A DNA stretch of 64,000 bases from Bryobacterales bacterium (lineage in GTDB: Bacteria; Acidobacteriota; Terriglobia; Bryobacterales; Bryobacteraceae): contig PMSX01000047.1 of NCBI GenBank assembly GCA_003167495.1, forward strand, positions 1 to 64,000, written 5' to 3'. A model generated the notes under the pieces. That model had not been told where the DNA came from. It searched no databases and saw only the letters and a program-made list of their open reading frames with translations. Of the stretch, positions 37,619-47,188 are shown piece after piece. Every line of letters starts with the position of its first letter. Position 1 is the first letter of the stretch. The position numbers and the translations under genes are program-made.

Positions 37619-38221
37619 TCAGCCGAGCGCCGTTTGACCGAGCGCGAGGAGCCGGCGTGGCTTTGCACTGATCAAATTGCACTGTAGCTTTCGACGCGCG
37701 CGGAGAAGGCGGATGCGCACCGCCGTTTCCGAACAACCTCGCAATTGAGCAATTTCCGTGGCCTTGTAGCCGTCAAGATAGTGCGCCTCCAACACGATCC
37801 GGTCGTTCGGCTTGCACTCCTTAAGAATTCGCTCAACATCCATGGCAGCGAAATTCAGGCTAGTAGACGCCTCGACTTCTGTTAGCGGCTCGGTTTGTCG
37901 CTCGCGCCGCAACATTGTTCGATAGATATTGAGCGCGATAGTGTTGGTCCAGGTAAGGACAAGGCTTGGGTGCCGAAGCTGTTCGCGCCGCTCCCAACCC
38001 CTGGTCCAAGCGGCTTGCGCCGTGTCCAAGGCGGCTTCCTGTGAAACACCCCGCGACAAAAGAAATCTCACCGTCAGATGGAACCCCTTCTTGTAAGCAT
38101 TGCTGAAATATTCGTCGGTTATTTTAGGAGCTGCAGCCGGCGGCTCTTCCGTCGTGACCTGTTTTTTCGAATTCTCAACGTTCGGCGTTCGTCGATTGGC
38201 GTATGCGAATGACATGCTCAA
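37619..38221 (-). CDS. Sigma-70 family (ECF-like) RNA polymerase sigma factor
   Basis: 200 residues. Region 2 at about 45-115 (AWTRGWERREQL, then TWTNTIALNIYRTMLRRE), region 4 at about 130-180 (CKPNDRIVLEAHYLDGYKATEIAQLRGCSETAVRIRLLRARRKL). The N-terminal 35 residues are a disordered Pro/Ala/Glu-rich lead. No anti-sigma gene is adjacent. Next to it lie small stress-type genes on the same strand, which could be targets (inference). Confidence 0.85.
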   Translation of the reverse strand: MSMSFAYANRRTPNVENSKKQVTTEEPPAAAPKITDEYFSNAYKKGFHLTVRFLLSRGVSQEAALDTAQAAWTRGWERREQLRHPSLVLTWTNTIALNIYRTMLRRERQTEPLTEVEASTSLNFAAMDVERILKECKPNDRIVLEAHYLDGYKATEIAQLRGCSETAVRIRLLRARRKLQCNLISAKPRRLLALGQTALG

Positions 38222-38437
38222 AACAGAGCATTTTCACGGCCAGAGCAGTTATAGCCGCTCGCAACGTTTGCGCTTTGCTTTCAATTGTAGGACGCCGGTT
38301 CAAGAGTTTTCGTATTTTCCTTTGATTGTTTGCGTGGTTTGACTATATTTGGTGAGCAACAGGCGTGATCACATTTGGTCAAGTGACGCAATATGGCCGT
38401 CTTTATCTTTCTTTGCATGACCCGCAGGATGTGAAGG

Positions 38438-38776
38438 CTAGCTTCTGCCGCCGCGCAGGGTCAGTAGTCCAAAGAGAACTCCAGCTATTGCTCCAACTCC
38501 GAACGCCATTGCGACGGCCGCCTGTGGATTACGCCTAAGTTGATGGGTCGCATTGTCTATGTAACCTTCCGCAACATCACGGCCCAGCCTTACCAGCCGC
38601 TCCGCCGAGAACTTACCCTCTTCGAGGGTGTCGGAGAGCGCGGCTTTTGAGGCATCGAGGCTCTTCTCCATTCGCTTTAGGGCCTCATTGATCTCGTCGC
38701 GAATGAGTGCCGGGTCAGAGTCGGGATTTGCTTCCCTTCGTTCGTCAGTCTTTGAATCTTCCAAAGTGGTCTTCAT
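38438..38776 (-). CDS. ElaB/YqjD-like membrane-anchored helical protein
   Basis: 112 residues. A long amphipathic helix region (about 20-75) followed by a hydrophobic C-terminal anchor (AVAMAFGVGAIAGVLFGLLTL, preceded by RRNPQAA) and basic end (RGGRS), the layout of the YqjD/ElaB/DUF883 family, which associates ribosomes or other factors with the membrane in stationary phase. Start: ATG at 38776 with AGGAG seven bases upstream; the frame opens at 38797. Confidence 0.7.
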   Translation of the reverse strand: MKTTLEDSKTDERREANPDSDPALIRDEINEALKRMEKSLDASKAALSDTLEEGKFSAERLVRLGRDVAEGYIDNATHQLRRNPQAAVAMAFGVGAIAGVLFGLLTLRGGRS

Positions 38777-38915
38777 GAGAAATCTCCTTTTTTTCACTGA
38801 GTTTGGTTGCGATTCGGGCGTGAGTCAATATACCGGGCTGCGCGGCAACCTCCGCCCAGCCCGATACCCGTGCCGCCGCGCGAGCCGCCGGCTTACCGTA
38901 ATCCGCTGGTTGCGT

Positions 38916-39095
38916 CTATTTCTCAAACACTTTCTTTATTTGCCCAAGTTTTTGTTGGACTTTACCGGTCAGCTTTTCGTCTTGACCCTCAGCCTCGAGG
39001 CCGGGCTTGTGCATGACTCGGCCGAGCTTTTCCTTCACTGTGCCTTTCGCTTCGTGAACGGTGCCTTTGATCTGATCGTTTGTACTTGGTTTCAT
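38916..39095 (-). CDS. CsbD-family stress protein
   Basis: 59 residues: MKPSTNDQIKGTVHEAKGTV and repeated K-G-K-VQQKLGQ segments, the small acidic/basic helical CsbD family, induced by general stress in many bacteria. ATG at 39095 has GGAGAAGGAT directly upstream. The open frame extends to 39227, into the FNT gene, but the conserved part starts here. Neighbours: YqjD-like gene downstream, FNT channel upstream. Confidence 0.85.
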   Translation of the reverse strand: MKPSTNDQIKGTVHEAKGTVKEKLGRVMHKPGLEAEGQDEKLTGKVQQKLGQIKKVFEK

Positions 39096-39210
39096 ATCCT
39101 TCTCCTTGGCGCGCCGTTTCTTCTTAGCAAATGGCTGAGCCGAATATTCAAGGAGCACGTGTGCGCCCAAACCGGCAGAGGGCAGGTTTCGGCGTGGAAT
39201 TTGAACCGGG

Positions 39211-40062
39211 CTAATCGGTCCCCGCAACCACTTGGGCGTGGTTCAGCGCAGCTACGAGCGCGACGCCGCCGAGCACATTGCCGACCAACGTAGGAAGGGC
39301 GTAGCCGAGAGCGTACGACCACCAAGAGATGGAGCCGTTCCACACAAGGAAGAGTGCCTCCGCCGAGCCGGCAACGATGTGAGTGAAGCCACCCAAACCG
39401 ATGACATAAGTCATGATGAGAATCACCGGTAGCCGCGAGTTGTGCATCACCGCTAAAATCCAGACCATCATGGCAATCAGCCAGCCGGCAAAGATTCCGC
39501 GCAGAGCGGCGGTCCAGAAGCTTACCGCGATCGCTTGCCGCGCAATTTCCTGAAACGCTTGCTGGACATCTGGCGGGAAAGCCGGAGTATTGCTCAACAC
39601 CCAAGCGGCGATGTGAACGCCGACTATGTTGGCGGCAAGCACAGAGACCCACAGTTTAATTACTTTGAAGAACGTTGTGCGATCGCGGCGTTTCAGCAGC
39701 GGAATGATTGGCGAAAGAGTATTTTCGGTGAATAGTTGCTGGCGTCCACCGACGACCATGAGAAAGCCGAACGGATAGCCGAGACGGACAATGAGGATGC
39801 GCCAGGGAGCGTCGGGCAAATGCGCTTGCAACAGTCCCTGGACGACCAGACACATGCCCATGGAAAAGCCGGCTGCGAGTCCGGACCAGGCTAGAGCTTG
39901 CGAAGAACGGCTGAGCTCTTCATCGCCTTGTTTGCGAATTGCCTCGTGGACGACCGGCAAGGTCACTGAGGAACGCGCATGCACCTCTCGTTGCTCGGCC
40001 TTACCCAGTTGAGCATTCGGGAGCTCGGGCTCGATCTTGGGATTTGGAGGTTCGGAGTTCAA
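39211..40062 (-). CDS. Formate/nitrite transporter (FNT) family channel, YfdC-like
   Basis: 283 residues with six membrane segments (from about residue 60) and a charged N-terminal tail of about 50 residues, as in the YfdC-like subgroup. Recognisable are LAAGFSMGMCLV, the FTENTLSP region (first broken helix) and a VIGLGGFTHIVAGSAEAL segment (second). It would pass small monovalent anions; the substrate is not sure. Start: TTG at 40062, weak ribosome site. Confidence 0.85.
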   Translation of the reverse strand: MNSEPPNPKIEPELPNAQLGKAEQREVHARSSVTLPVVHEAIRKQGDEELSRSSQALAWSGLAAGFSMGMCLVVQGLLQAHLPDAPWRILIVRLGYPFGFLMVVGGRQQLFTENTLSPIIPLLKRRDRTTFFKVIKLWVSVLAANIVGVHIAAWVLSNTPAFPPDVQQAFQEIARQAIAVSFWTAALRGIFAGWLIAMMVWILAVMHNSRLPVILIMTYVIGLGGFTHIVAGSAEALFLVWNGSISWWSYALGYALPTLVGNVLGGVALVAALNHAQVVAGTD

Positions 40063-40242
40063 CTTATAGGATCAAGTCCATGCGTAGCGTGGACGCCTAG
40101 CGAATTTTAGAGTAACTCTATTTTACAGTAGCTCCTAGTGCCTAATTGCGTAAATTGGAGTATCGTTGCTGCTCCTTCACAGTCACGGCTCAGTAAGGAC
40201 CTCCGAGCCGGAGCGTTGTACGCAAACTTTTGCAAGTTGGTA

Positions 40243-40461
40243 CTAAGCTGCAGTCCCACTGGCTTGGACCGTTTCCACATCAGCGGCTCCGAAGATATAA
40301 GCTAAGCGCTCGTGACGCGTGTCGGCGTTTTGGAAGCCTCCGGCTCGACAGCCCGCGTGACCATATTGCTGCGCGCAGCCGGCGCAGGGCGAGGGGTTGT
40401 CAGGATTGGGTTGGATAAGGTGATGGGCCGACAATTCATGGCCGCATTCGCAGGTCGTCAT
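40243..40461 (-). CDS. Small Cys/His-rich protein (possible zinc-binding), unknown function
   Basis: 72 residues starting MTTCECGHELSAHHL, with a CAGCAQQYGHAGC segment later; four Cys in CxC and CxxC patterns plus several His could bind zinc. The upstream GGAGG lies 11 bases before the ATG at 40461. There is no clear family match. It may be a spurious frame; the Cys/His pattern and ribosome site are the only support. Confidence 0.35.
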   Translation of the reverse strand: MTTCECGHELSAHHLIQPNPDNPSPCAGCAQQYGHAGCRAGGFQNADTRHERLAYIFGAADVETVQASGTAA

Positions 40462-40760
40462 TGGTACTGTATCCTCCAATTATCACGATGATCGTTACGG
40501 CAGGCTCTCGGCCAGTGCACGTGATGGGCCTTTTGTAAAAGACGATGCAATTTAGAGGCTTGAGCTGCGCTGAGAAGATACTCGTCATCGATTCCGTTGG
40601 GGGAGGAAAGCGAATCGTGGCTGGCCATATTTGGTCACACGACCATATTGAGTCGCTTAGGCTTTCGGGGATGAAGTATTTTCAGTGTGAGGCTTCAAGG
40701 AATAAAAGAAGCGCTGCAGGAGTAACAGTCTCGGCCCTTCTCATGCTTCTAGGAGAGAAT

Positions 40761-40868
40761 ATGGAAACAATCGAAGCCAAAAAGTGTGCGCAGCCCGCCT
40801 GCCAATGCACGGTGATGGATCAGAACAGGTATTGCAGTCAGTGCTGTAAAGACTCGAAGCGATTATGA
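40761..40868 (+). CDS. Metallothionein-like 35-residue protein
   Basis: 35 residues with Cys at 9, 14, 16, 25, 28 and 29 (CAQPACQC and YCSQCC), the pattern of small bacterial metallothioneins that bind zinc, cadmium or copper. From memory the family often reads CxHPxCxC...YCSxxC; here His is replaced by Gln. ATG at 40761 follows GGAG with short spacing. Its TGA overlaps the ATG of the VWA gene (ATGA), so the two are translationally coupled. Shorter than typical members (about 50-60), so it may be a minimal form. Confidence 0.65.
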   Translation: METIEAKKCAQPACQCTVMDQNRYCSQCCKDSKRL

Positions 40869-41827
40869 CTTTCTCCGTCCAGAAACGGTTTCCAGTCATT
40901 ATTCTTGGTTTGACGTTACTAGGAGCTTCGGAGGCGGAAACTCCGGCCTCTGTCCCAGGCGACCAACAGTTCCGCTTCTCGACAAGTGTGCAGATGGTGG
41001 TGCTACAAACGACCGTGCTCAACAGCAAGGGAGCCTTCGCTAAAAACCTTCGGCAAAGGAACTTTACGGTGTTTGAGGACACTCGTCAGCAAGCGATCAC
41101 ACTGTTTAGCCACAATGACAGCCCCGTCGCGATCGGCTTGATCATCGATAACAGCGGAAGTATGAGGCGAAAGCACTCAGCTGTGTTAGCGGCAGCGAAG
41201 GCTTTTGCCCGAAACAGCAATCCGAAGGACCAGCTCTTCATTGTTAATTTCAATGACAAGGTAACGCTGGGTTTGGCGGGGTCGCAGCCATTCTCGGCCA
41301 ATTCGCGCGACCTGGAACGCGCGATCCCGCCCACCGCGGGCGGCGGCAAAACGGCTTTGTATGATGCACTGGAAGCAGCGCTGGATCACATTCACGAATT
41401 AAAGCAGGACAAGAAGGCGCTGATTCTGATCAGCGACGGCGGAGACAACGCGAGTAGCCACACTTTGGAACAAGTGATCAGCGACGCAACAAACTCTGAC
41501 GTTGTCGTCTACACGATTGGACTTTTTGGGAAAGACGAAGACGAAACAAACCCGGCGTTTATGAAGCGCATCAGCTCCGTGACAGGTGGCGAAGCGTTCC
41601 TCCCTTCAAGACCTGGTCAGGCGGCCAGCAATTGCAAACGCATCGCTCAGATGATTCGTACCGAGTACACGCTCGGGTATTCGCCTAACAGCGACGGGCC
41701 CGCTGGAACGTTTAGGGCTATTAAGGTGAGTGTAGCGACGAAGAGTAAGGAACAACTGGTGGCTCGAACCCGTTTGGGCTATACTCCAAGCGCCACACTC
41801 GCAACCGCGGACCACCTCGACAAATGA
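40865..41827 (+). CDS. Exported VWFA-domain protein
   Basis: 320 residues. Signal peptide (1-24). The VWA domain carries a complete metal-ion-dependent adhesion site: DNSGSM (Asp95, Ser97, Ser99), Thr in GGGKTALYDAL and the SDGGDN Asp. The C-terminal part (RTEYTLGYSPNSDGPAGTFRAIKV) is characteristic of the VWFA-related acidobacterial family. Role unknown, probably protein binding in the periplasm or on the surface. It starts inside the stop of the metallothionein-like gene. Confidence 0.85.
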   Translation: MTFSVQKRFPVIILGLTLLGASEAETPASVPGDQQFRFSTSVQMVVLQTTVLNSKGAFAKNLRQRNFTVFEDTRQQAITLFSHNDSPVAIGLIIDNSGSMRRKHSAVLAAAKAFARNSNPKDQLFIVNFNDKVTLGLAGSQPFSANSRDLERAIPPTAGGGKTALYDALEAALDHIHELKQDKKALILISDGGDNASSHTLEQVISDATNSDVVVYTIGLFGKDEDETNPAFMKRISSVTGGEAFLPSRPGQAASNCKRIAQMIRTEYTLGYSPNSDGPAGTFRAIKVSVATKSKEQLVARTRLGYTPSATLATADHLDK

Positions 41828-41906
41828 TGGTGTTCAACCACGGAGGGCGTCCGTTTGCGAAAAGGACAGGGCGTGGCTGGTATAAATTGGATTGGCTTCG
41901 TCTCCA

Positions 41907-43241
41907 ATGCAGCCACCAGCCAACGGTGGGCATATACCTTACACGCTTGCTCGTTCCGGAGCCGCACGCTTCTGGCTAGCGGTGTTGTTCACGGGTATCG
42001 GCACAGGCGTAGCTGCGATAGCGCTAACCAGGCTGCTGCAAATAGTGCAGCGGTTTGTGTGGAACGGCACCGGCACTAACCTGTTGGATGCCAGCGAGCA
42101 TGTCGGCCCGTGGCGGCACATTCTGGTCCTGCTTGGTGCAGGCGTAGTAACGGGCGCGGGGCAGATCATACTGAGGCGGCTGTCGAGTGGCAACGGAATT
42201 GATACGACCGCCGCTATTTGGTTCCATGCCGGGCGGATGCCGGCTTGGCGTACTTTGGGCAGCGCTTTGCTTTCTGTAGTCATCGTCGGCATGGGCGTAT
42301 CACTCGGCCGCGAGGGCGCTCCTAAACAAGCTGGCGCGGTGCTGGCCAACTTCTTTTCGGACAGAGCACATTTGTCAGACGAACAACGGCGGCTGCTGGT
42401 GGCCTGCGGAGCGGGAGCCGGCATGAGCGCTGCCTATGGCGTGCCGTTGGGAGGTGCGCTTTTCGCGCTAGAGGTGATGCGCGGGATGCTAGCACTACGC
42501 TATGTACTGCCTGCCCTCTTCGCTTCGCTAGTGGCGACGGCAGTCTCGTGGGTCGCGCTACCTGATGCGCCAACCTACCTCATTCCGGCTTATCCCAGTT
42601 CCAATTCGTGTGTGATCTGGGCGCTCTTGGCTGGTCCGATCGCCGGCGTAGCTTCGGTCGGTTATGTCCGCGCTATCACTTGGGCCGATCGTAATAAGCC
42701 GCAAGGGTGGCGCCGGCTGACGGCGCCTTTGCTGGGATTGGGGCTGCTGGGTGCGGTCTCCATCCCTTTCCCGCAGTTGCTTGGCAACGGTAAGGACATC
42801 TCGCAACTTGCGTTCGCGAACCAGGTTGCGCCATGGTTGCTCGTGACTCTGCTTGTGCTCAAACCCGCAGCGACGGTACTGTGCGTGGGTTGCGGCGCAC
42901 CCGGCGGCTTGTTCACGCCCTCCTTAACAGTAGGCGCATTGCTGGGTGCTGTTTTGGGGCATATGTGGTCTTGGTTCTGGCCAGGCGTGCCTCCAGGACT
43001 GTTCGCGTTGCTGGGTGCGGCAGCGGTGCTGGCAGCCACCACGCAAGGGCCGATTTCGACTGTCGTACTGATCATGGAACTGACTGGCCGGGACCGGTCG
43101 TTTATCCTGCCGCTATTGCTGGCCTGTGCTACCGCTACTCTCGTCGCGCGGACCATCGAACCTCGTTCCATTTATGACGCCCGCCTGACGGATGAAGAGA
43201 TTGAAGCACGCCAAAAGGCGCGTGACCGACCAGCCCAATAG
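41907..43241 (+). CDS. ClC-type chloride channel/transporter
   Basis: 444 residues with 10-12 membrane segments. The ion-path motifs are visible: GREGAPKQ (usual GREGP; here with an extra Ala position change), GVPLGGALFALE, and GGLFTPSL. The gating glutamate in GREG is present, so a proton/chloride exchanger is possible. No CBS domains. The start is unsure: TTG at 41892 or ATG at 41907. It ends 9 bases before a dispersed repeat copy. Confidence 0.9.
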   Translation: MQPPANGGHIPYTLARSGAARFWLAVLFTGIGTGVAAIALTRLLQIVQRFVWNGTGTNLLDASEHVGPWRHILVLLGAGVVTGAGQIILRRLSSGNGIDTTAAIWFHAGRMPAWRTLGSALLSVVIVGMGVSLGREGAPKQAGAVLANFFSDRAHLSDEQRRLLVACGAGAGMSAAYGVPLGGALFALEVMRGMLALRYVLPALFASLVATAVSWVALPDAPTYLIPAYPSSNSCVIWALLAGPIAGVASVGYVRAITWADRNKPQGWRRLTAPLLGLGLLGAVSIPFPQLLGNGKDISQLAFANQVAPWLLVTLLVLKPAATVLCVGCGAPGGLFTPSLTVGALLGAVLGHMWSWFWPGVPPGLFALLGAAAVLAATTQGPISTVVLIMELTGRDRSFILPLLLACATATLVARTIEPRSIYDARLTDEEIEARQKARDRPAQ

Positions 43242-43250
43242 CTTGGGGCT

Positions 43251-43371
43251 TAACCGACTTGGGGGTTCAAGCGGAATTCTGATGTTTCGGAGGCTGATAA
43301 CGCTCCCTGGGAAGGTGTGAAAAAATCCGCTGCTTGCGGGATGCGTTGCCGACTCCTTGCAGTCGCGGCTC
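43251..43371. repeat. Dispersed intergenic repeat, copy B (with internal insert)
   Basis: 43251-43280 (TAACCGACTTGGGGGTTCAA...) and 43326-43371 (CCGCTGCTTGCGGGATGCG, GACTCCTTGCAGTCGCGGCT) match copy C at 46868-46945, but are separated here by about 45 extra bases. No frame. Confidence 0.7.
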
Positions 43372-43471
43372 TGAAATCTGCGACGGTTCGCCAAGAACAG
43401 ACAGCAGGCGATCAACGGGCTCGAACGCTCTCTCGTCGCGGCATTCGTCTTGTTTTGTTTTCATACTTGCT

Positions 43472-44386
43472 TCAAAGGACGCTGACCGCAGCAGTATTGC
43501 TGGCCTTCAAGGCTTTGACGTCTCGGACAGGTGGCTGACCGAAGAATCGGCTGTACTCTCGGGTAAACTGGCTAACGCTCTCGTAGCCCACTTCATAAGC
43601 AGCGGTCGTAGCGTCGAGTCCGTCCATCAGCATCCGCTGGCGCGCGGTCTGGAGCCGCAGTTGTTTTTGGTACCGCAGCGGACTCATTGCCGTCAGAGCG
43701 CGGAACTGATGATGAAGGGTTGAAACGCCCATCCTTGCCGTGGATGCGAGTTCTTCCATGTGTAAGGGCTTCGCGTAATTGGCTCTAAGCCAGGAGATCG
43801 CTCGTGCCGTTCTGTGGCCCAGATCACCGCTCGTTGAGATGGCGCGCAGCCGTTCCGCCTGTGGTGTCCGAAGAATGCGATATAGAATTTCACGATGAGC
43901 CAAGGGGCTGAGAAACGGTATATCTTCCGGAGTGTCAAGAAGCTCAAGCATGCGCATGGCAGCGCTCAGCAATCCGACAGTCGTCTCACCAACCACAAGA
44001 CCTTGGCGATGGGTCGAGGCCGGAGCCTCGGGTAAGTCATCCCGGCTAAGAACTTCCCGGACAGCCGGCATGTCGAGGCGCAGGAAGATCGACAGTAACG
44101 GTGTCTTCTCCGAGGCTTCGATGATCTGGCTCTGAGCGGGCACGTCGATGGATGAGAGCAGGAACGAGGAGCCGTCGCACAGGTACTCCGTTCCTCCCAG
44201 CAGAATGCGTTTTCGTCCTTGGACGAAGATGCTGAGGCCCGGCTCGTAGGAAGCCCGGAAACAAGGGGTTGGGGTCGTGCGGTGATAGAGGAATAGCCCT
44301 GGTATCGCCGTCGGGTGTTCTCCAGGTTTCTCCGCCAGCACCTTGATTCGTTGCGCAAGGGAGCGCCGCATTTCGATAACAGCCAT
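43472..44386 (-). CDS. AraC-family regulator with AraC_N (YqhC-like) sensor domain
   Basis: 304 residues. N-terminal AraC_N cupin-like domain (about 15-190, with PGLFLYHRTTPTP and GLSIFVQGRKRILLGG), then two helix-turn-helix units at the C terminus (MEELASTARMGVSTLHHQFRALTAMSPLRYQKQLRL and AYEVGYESVSQFTREYSRFFG). In the same arrangement as E. coli yqhC, which activates aldehyde reductases. ATG 44386; a TTG at 44419 is also in frame. Divergent from the SDR/cupin/aldo-keto operon, which it probably activates. Confidence 0.88.
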   Translation of the reverse strand: MAVIEMRRSLAQRIKVLAEKPGEHPTAIPGLFLYHRTTPTPCFRASYEPGLSIFVQGRKRILLGGTEYLCDGSSFLLSSIDVPAQSQIIEASEKTPLLSIFLRLDMPAVREVLSRDDLPEAPASTHRQGLVVGETTVGLLSAAMRMLELLDTPEDIPFLSPLAHREILYRILRTPQAERLRAISTSGDLGHRTARAISWLRANYAKPLHMEELASTARMGVSTLHHQFRALTAMSPLRYQKQLRLQTARQRMLMDGLDATTAAYEVGYESVSQFTREYSRFFGQPPVRDVKALKASNTAAVSVL

Positions 44387-44463
44387 ATCCGGCGATCCCG
44401 AGCCTTTCCTCTGCTTCAATATCCTTGACCTCTAGAAATAGCGTAACGCCAGACAGGCCATTG

Positions 44464-44508
44464 TGTGCACGAAATTCGACCGGCAGACAGGATTGTGCAA
44501 AGAATTGG
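44464..44508 (+). promoter_or_regulatory. Candidate AraC-type operator (direct repeats, 30-base period)
   Basis: TGTGCACGAAATTCG (44464-44478) and TGTGCAAAGAATTGG (44494-44508) match at 11 of 15 positions and are exactly 30 bases apart, about three helical turns. Direct repeats at whole-turn spacing are typical of AraC-family sites. The site lies in the AraC/SDR intergenic region. Confidence 0.5.
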
Positions 44509-44612
44509 CAGGATCAGGAAAGCGTCGTCTCAGTATGCTCGTTAGGCTTGAATAGGTTAAGGGAAATGGGCCTGAAAATCAAGAACGCCGCTACGACCTG
44601 GGAGAAATGAAG

Positions 44613-45377
44613 ATGAACATCTCGTTTGAAAACAAAGTGGCGCTGGTGACTGGCGCGGCATCGGGATTAGGCCTTGCGACAGCCAAAGCTTTTGCGGAAT
44701 CCGGTGCGGCTGTGGTCTTGGCAGACTGGAATGAGAAAGCAGGGCAGACCGCAGCCAAGGAACTCGCTGATAAAGGACATAAGACGCTGGCGATCCGCTG
44801 CGACGTGTCCGATGACGCCCAGGTGGAAGCGATGGTGAAACAGACAGTCGCCTCCTTCGGACAGCTTGATGTCGCCTACAACAATGCCGGCGTTCAAAAT
44901 GTCCTCGCAGAGACGGCTGATACCACCCGAGAAGATTACGACCGGGTGATGGGGATCAATCTCCGCGGCGTGTGGATCTCGATGAAGTTCGAGTTGCAGC
45001 AGATGCGCAAGCAAGGGAGCGGCGCCATCGTGAATTGCTCTTCGCTCGGTGGGCTTGTTGGCGGTGCGGAGCGTGGGATTTATCATGCAGCCAAGCATGG
45101 GGTCATAGGATTCACCAAGAGCGCGGCACTTGAATATGCGGCGCGCGGCATTCGGATCAACGCTGTGTGTCCTGGGCTCATTTGGACGCCGATGGCCGAC
45201 CAGATGGTGGCGGGTGGTCAAGGCGAAGCCCTCAAAGCGATGGAGAGGAGTGTGCCTATGGGGCGGGTAGGCCGACCCGAAGAGATCGCCGATGCTGTTC
45301 TGTGGCTTTGCAGCTCAGCGGCTAGCTATGTCACTGGCCAGTCGATCTCTGTCGATGGTGGTTTCGTGATGCGGTGA
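44613..45377 (+). CDS. Short-chain dehydrogenase/reductase (SDR)
   Basis: 254 residues. Cofactor motif TGAASGLG (13-20), NNAG, Ser in NCSSLGG, catalytic YHAAK, and the end [11 protein letters not shown]. Asp in VVLADW after the second strand suggests NAD(H) preference. GGGAGA precedes the ATGs; the second (44613) has better spacing than 44607. First gene of the operon opposite the AraC regulator. Confidence 0.88.
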   Translation: MNISFENKVALVTGAASGLGLATAKAFAESGAAVVLADWNEKAGQTAAKELADKGHKTLAIRCDVSDDAQVEAMVKQTVASFGQLDVAYNNAGVQNVLAETADTTREDYDRVMGINLRGVWISMKFELQQMRKQGSGAIVNCSSLGGLVGGAERGIYHAAKHGVIGFTKSAALEYAARGIRINAVCPGLIWTPMADQMVAGGQGEALKAMERSVPMGRVGRPEEIADAVLWLCSSAASYVTGQSISVDGGFVMR

Positions 45378-45416
45378 CGGAGGAGAAGGAACGGAACATT
45401 TAGAAGAGGTGACAAC

Positions 45417-45819
45417 ATGGACATCAAACGAGTCGGAACGCAGGCATCCGGCAAGGGGTCTGCCGATTGGTTTACCGGCACTGTGCGCGTGGACCCGCTG
45501 TTTCAAGCGTCTGCACCGGCACGCGTGTCCGGCGCAAAGCGTCACGTTTGAGCCGGGCGCACGCACAGCGTGGCACACTCATCCCCTTGGTCAGACTCTG
45601 ATCGTGACAGCGGGCGCGGGGTGGGTGCAAGTGGAAGGAGGACCCATTTTGGACATCCACCCGGGTGATGTCGTCTGGTTTGCACCCGGTGAAAAGCATT
45701 GGCATGGTGCGACTTCGACGACGGCCATGACGCACGTCGCCATCCAAGAAAGTCTCGAAGGTAAAGTCGTCGATTGGCTGGAGCATGTCACCGACGAGGA
45801 ATATCTCAAGGCTCGTTGA
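45417..45819 (+). pseudogene. Cupin-domain protein with a one-base frameshift
   Basis: The ATG at 45417 (GAGG upstream) begins [18 protein letters not shown], an N terminus typical of the small cupin family near carboxymuconolactone-decarboxylase-like genes. The frame ends early (GAKRHV, then TGA) because of an extra A in the AAA at 45536-45538; without it the protein continues [20 protein letters not shown] with the metal-type HxH motif to 45819 (about 133 residues). Either a recent frameshift mutation or an assembly indel. The longer open frame from 45409 has a spurious N terminus. Located between the SDR and aldo/keto reductase genes in the same operon. Confidence 0.8.
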
Positions 45820-45839
45820 AAAATGCCATAGGGCGCTGA

Positions 45840-46859
<1,020 letters not shown>

Positions 46860-46867
46860 TAGTCATT

Positions 46868-46992
46868 TAACCGACTTGGGGGTTCAGGCAGAATTCGCTG
46901 CTTGCGGGATGCGTTGCCGACTCCTTTACAGTCGCGGCTAGAAGTTGGGCGGTGAAAAAGGTGGCCGAGACGTGTCAGCAAGGCGGTGCCGA
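46868..46992. repeat. Dispersed intergenic repeat, copy C (most complete)
   Basis: Starts TAACCGACTTGGGGGTTCAG as copy B, continues CGCTGCTTGCGGGATGCG and CTCCTTTACAGTCGCGGCT, and ends in the part shared with copy A (GGCGGTGAA ... GACGTGTCAGCAAGG). It lies right after the aldo/keto reductase stop. The rest of the 329-base gap to 47189 holds no gene. Confidence 0.75.
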
Positions 46993-47188
46993 ATTAGGTC
47001 GCTGGTGGCGGTCGCGGCTCTCAAAAACCGTGGCACCTGAGTCCCGCCTGTCCGTCGACAGAACGGCGTTTATACGCCGAAGTGCTAATTGTCCGCAACT
47101 GTCAAAACCAAATCTCGGACCGAGCGTATCCCATCCTCGACGAGCAAAGAATCGAAGCGTCTCGTAAAATCCGGAATAGTGAACGAAT

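Noticed and set aside
44500-44530. TTGGCAGGATCAGG as a sigma-54 promoter before the SDR gene
   Set aside because: No GC ten bases after GG; the -12 element is absent.
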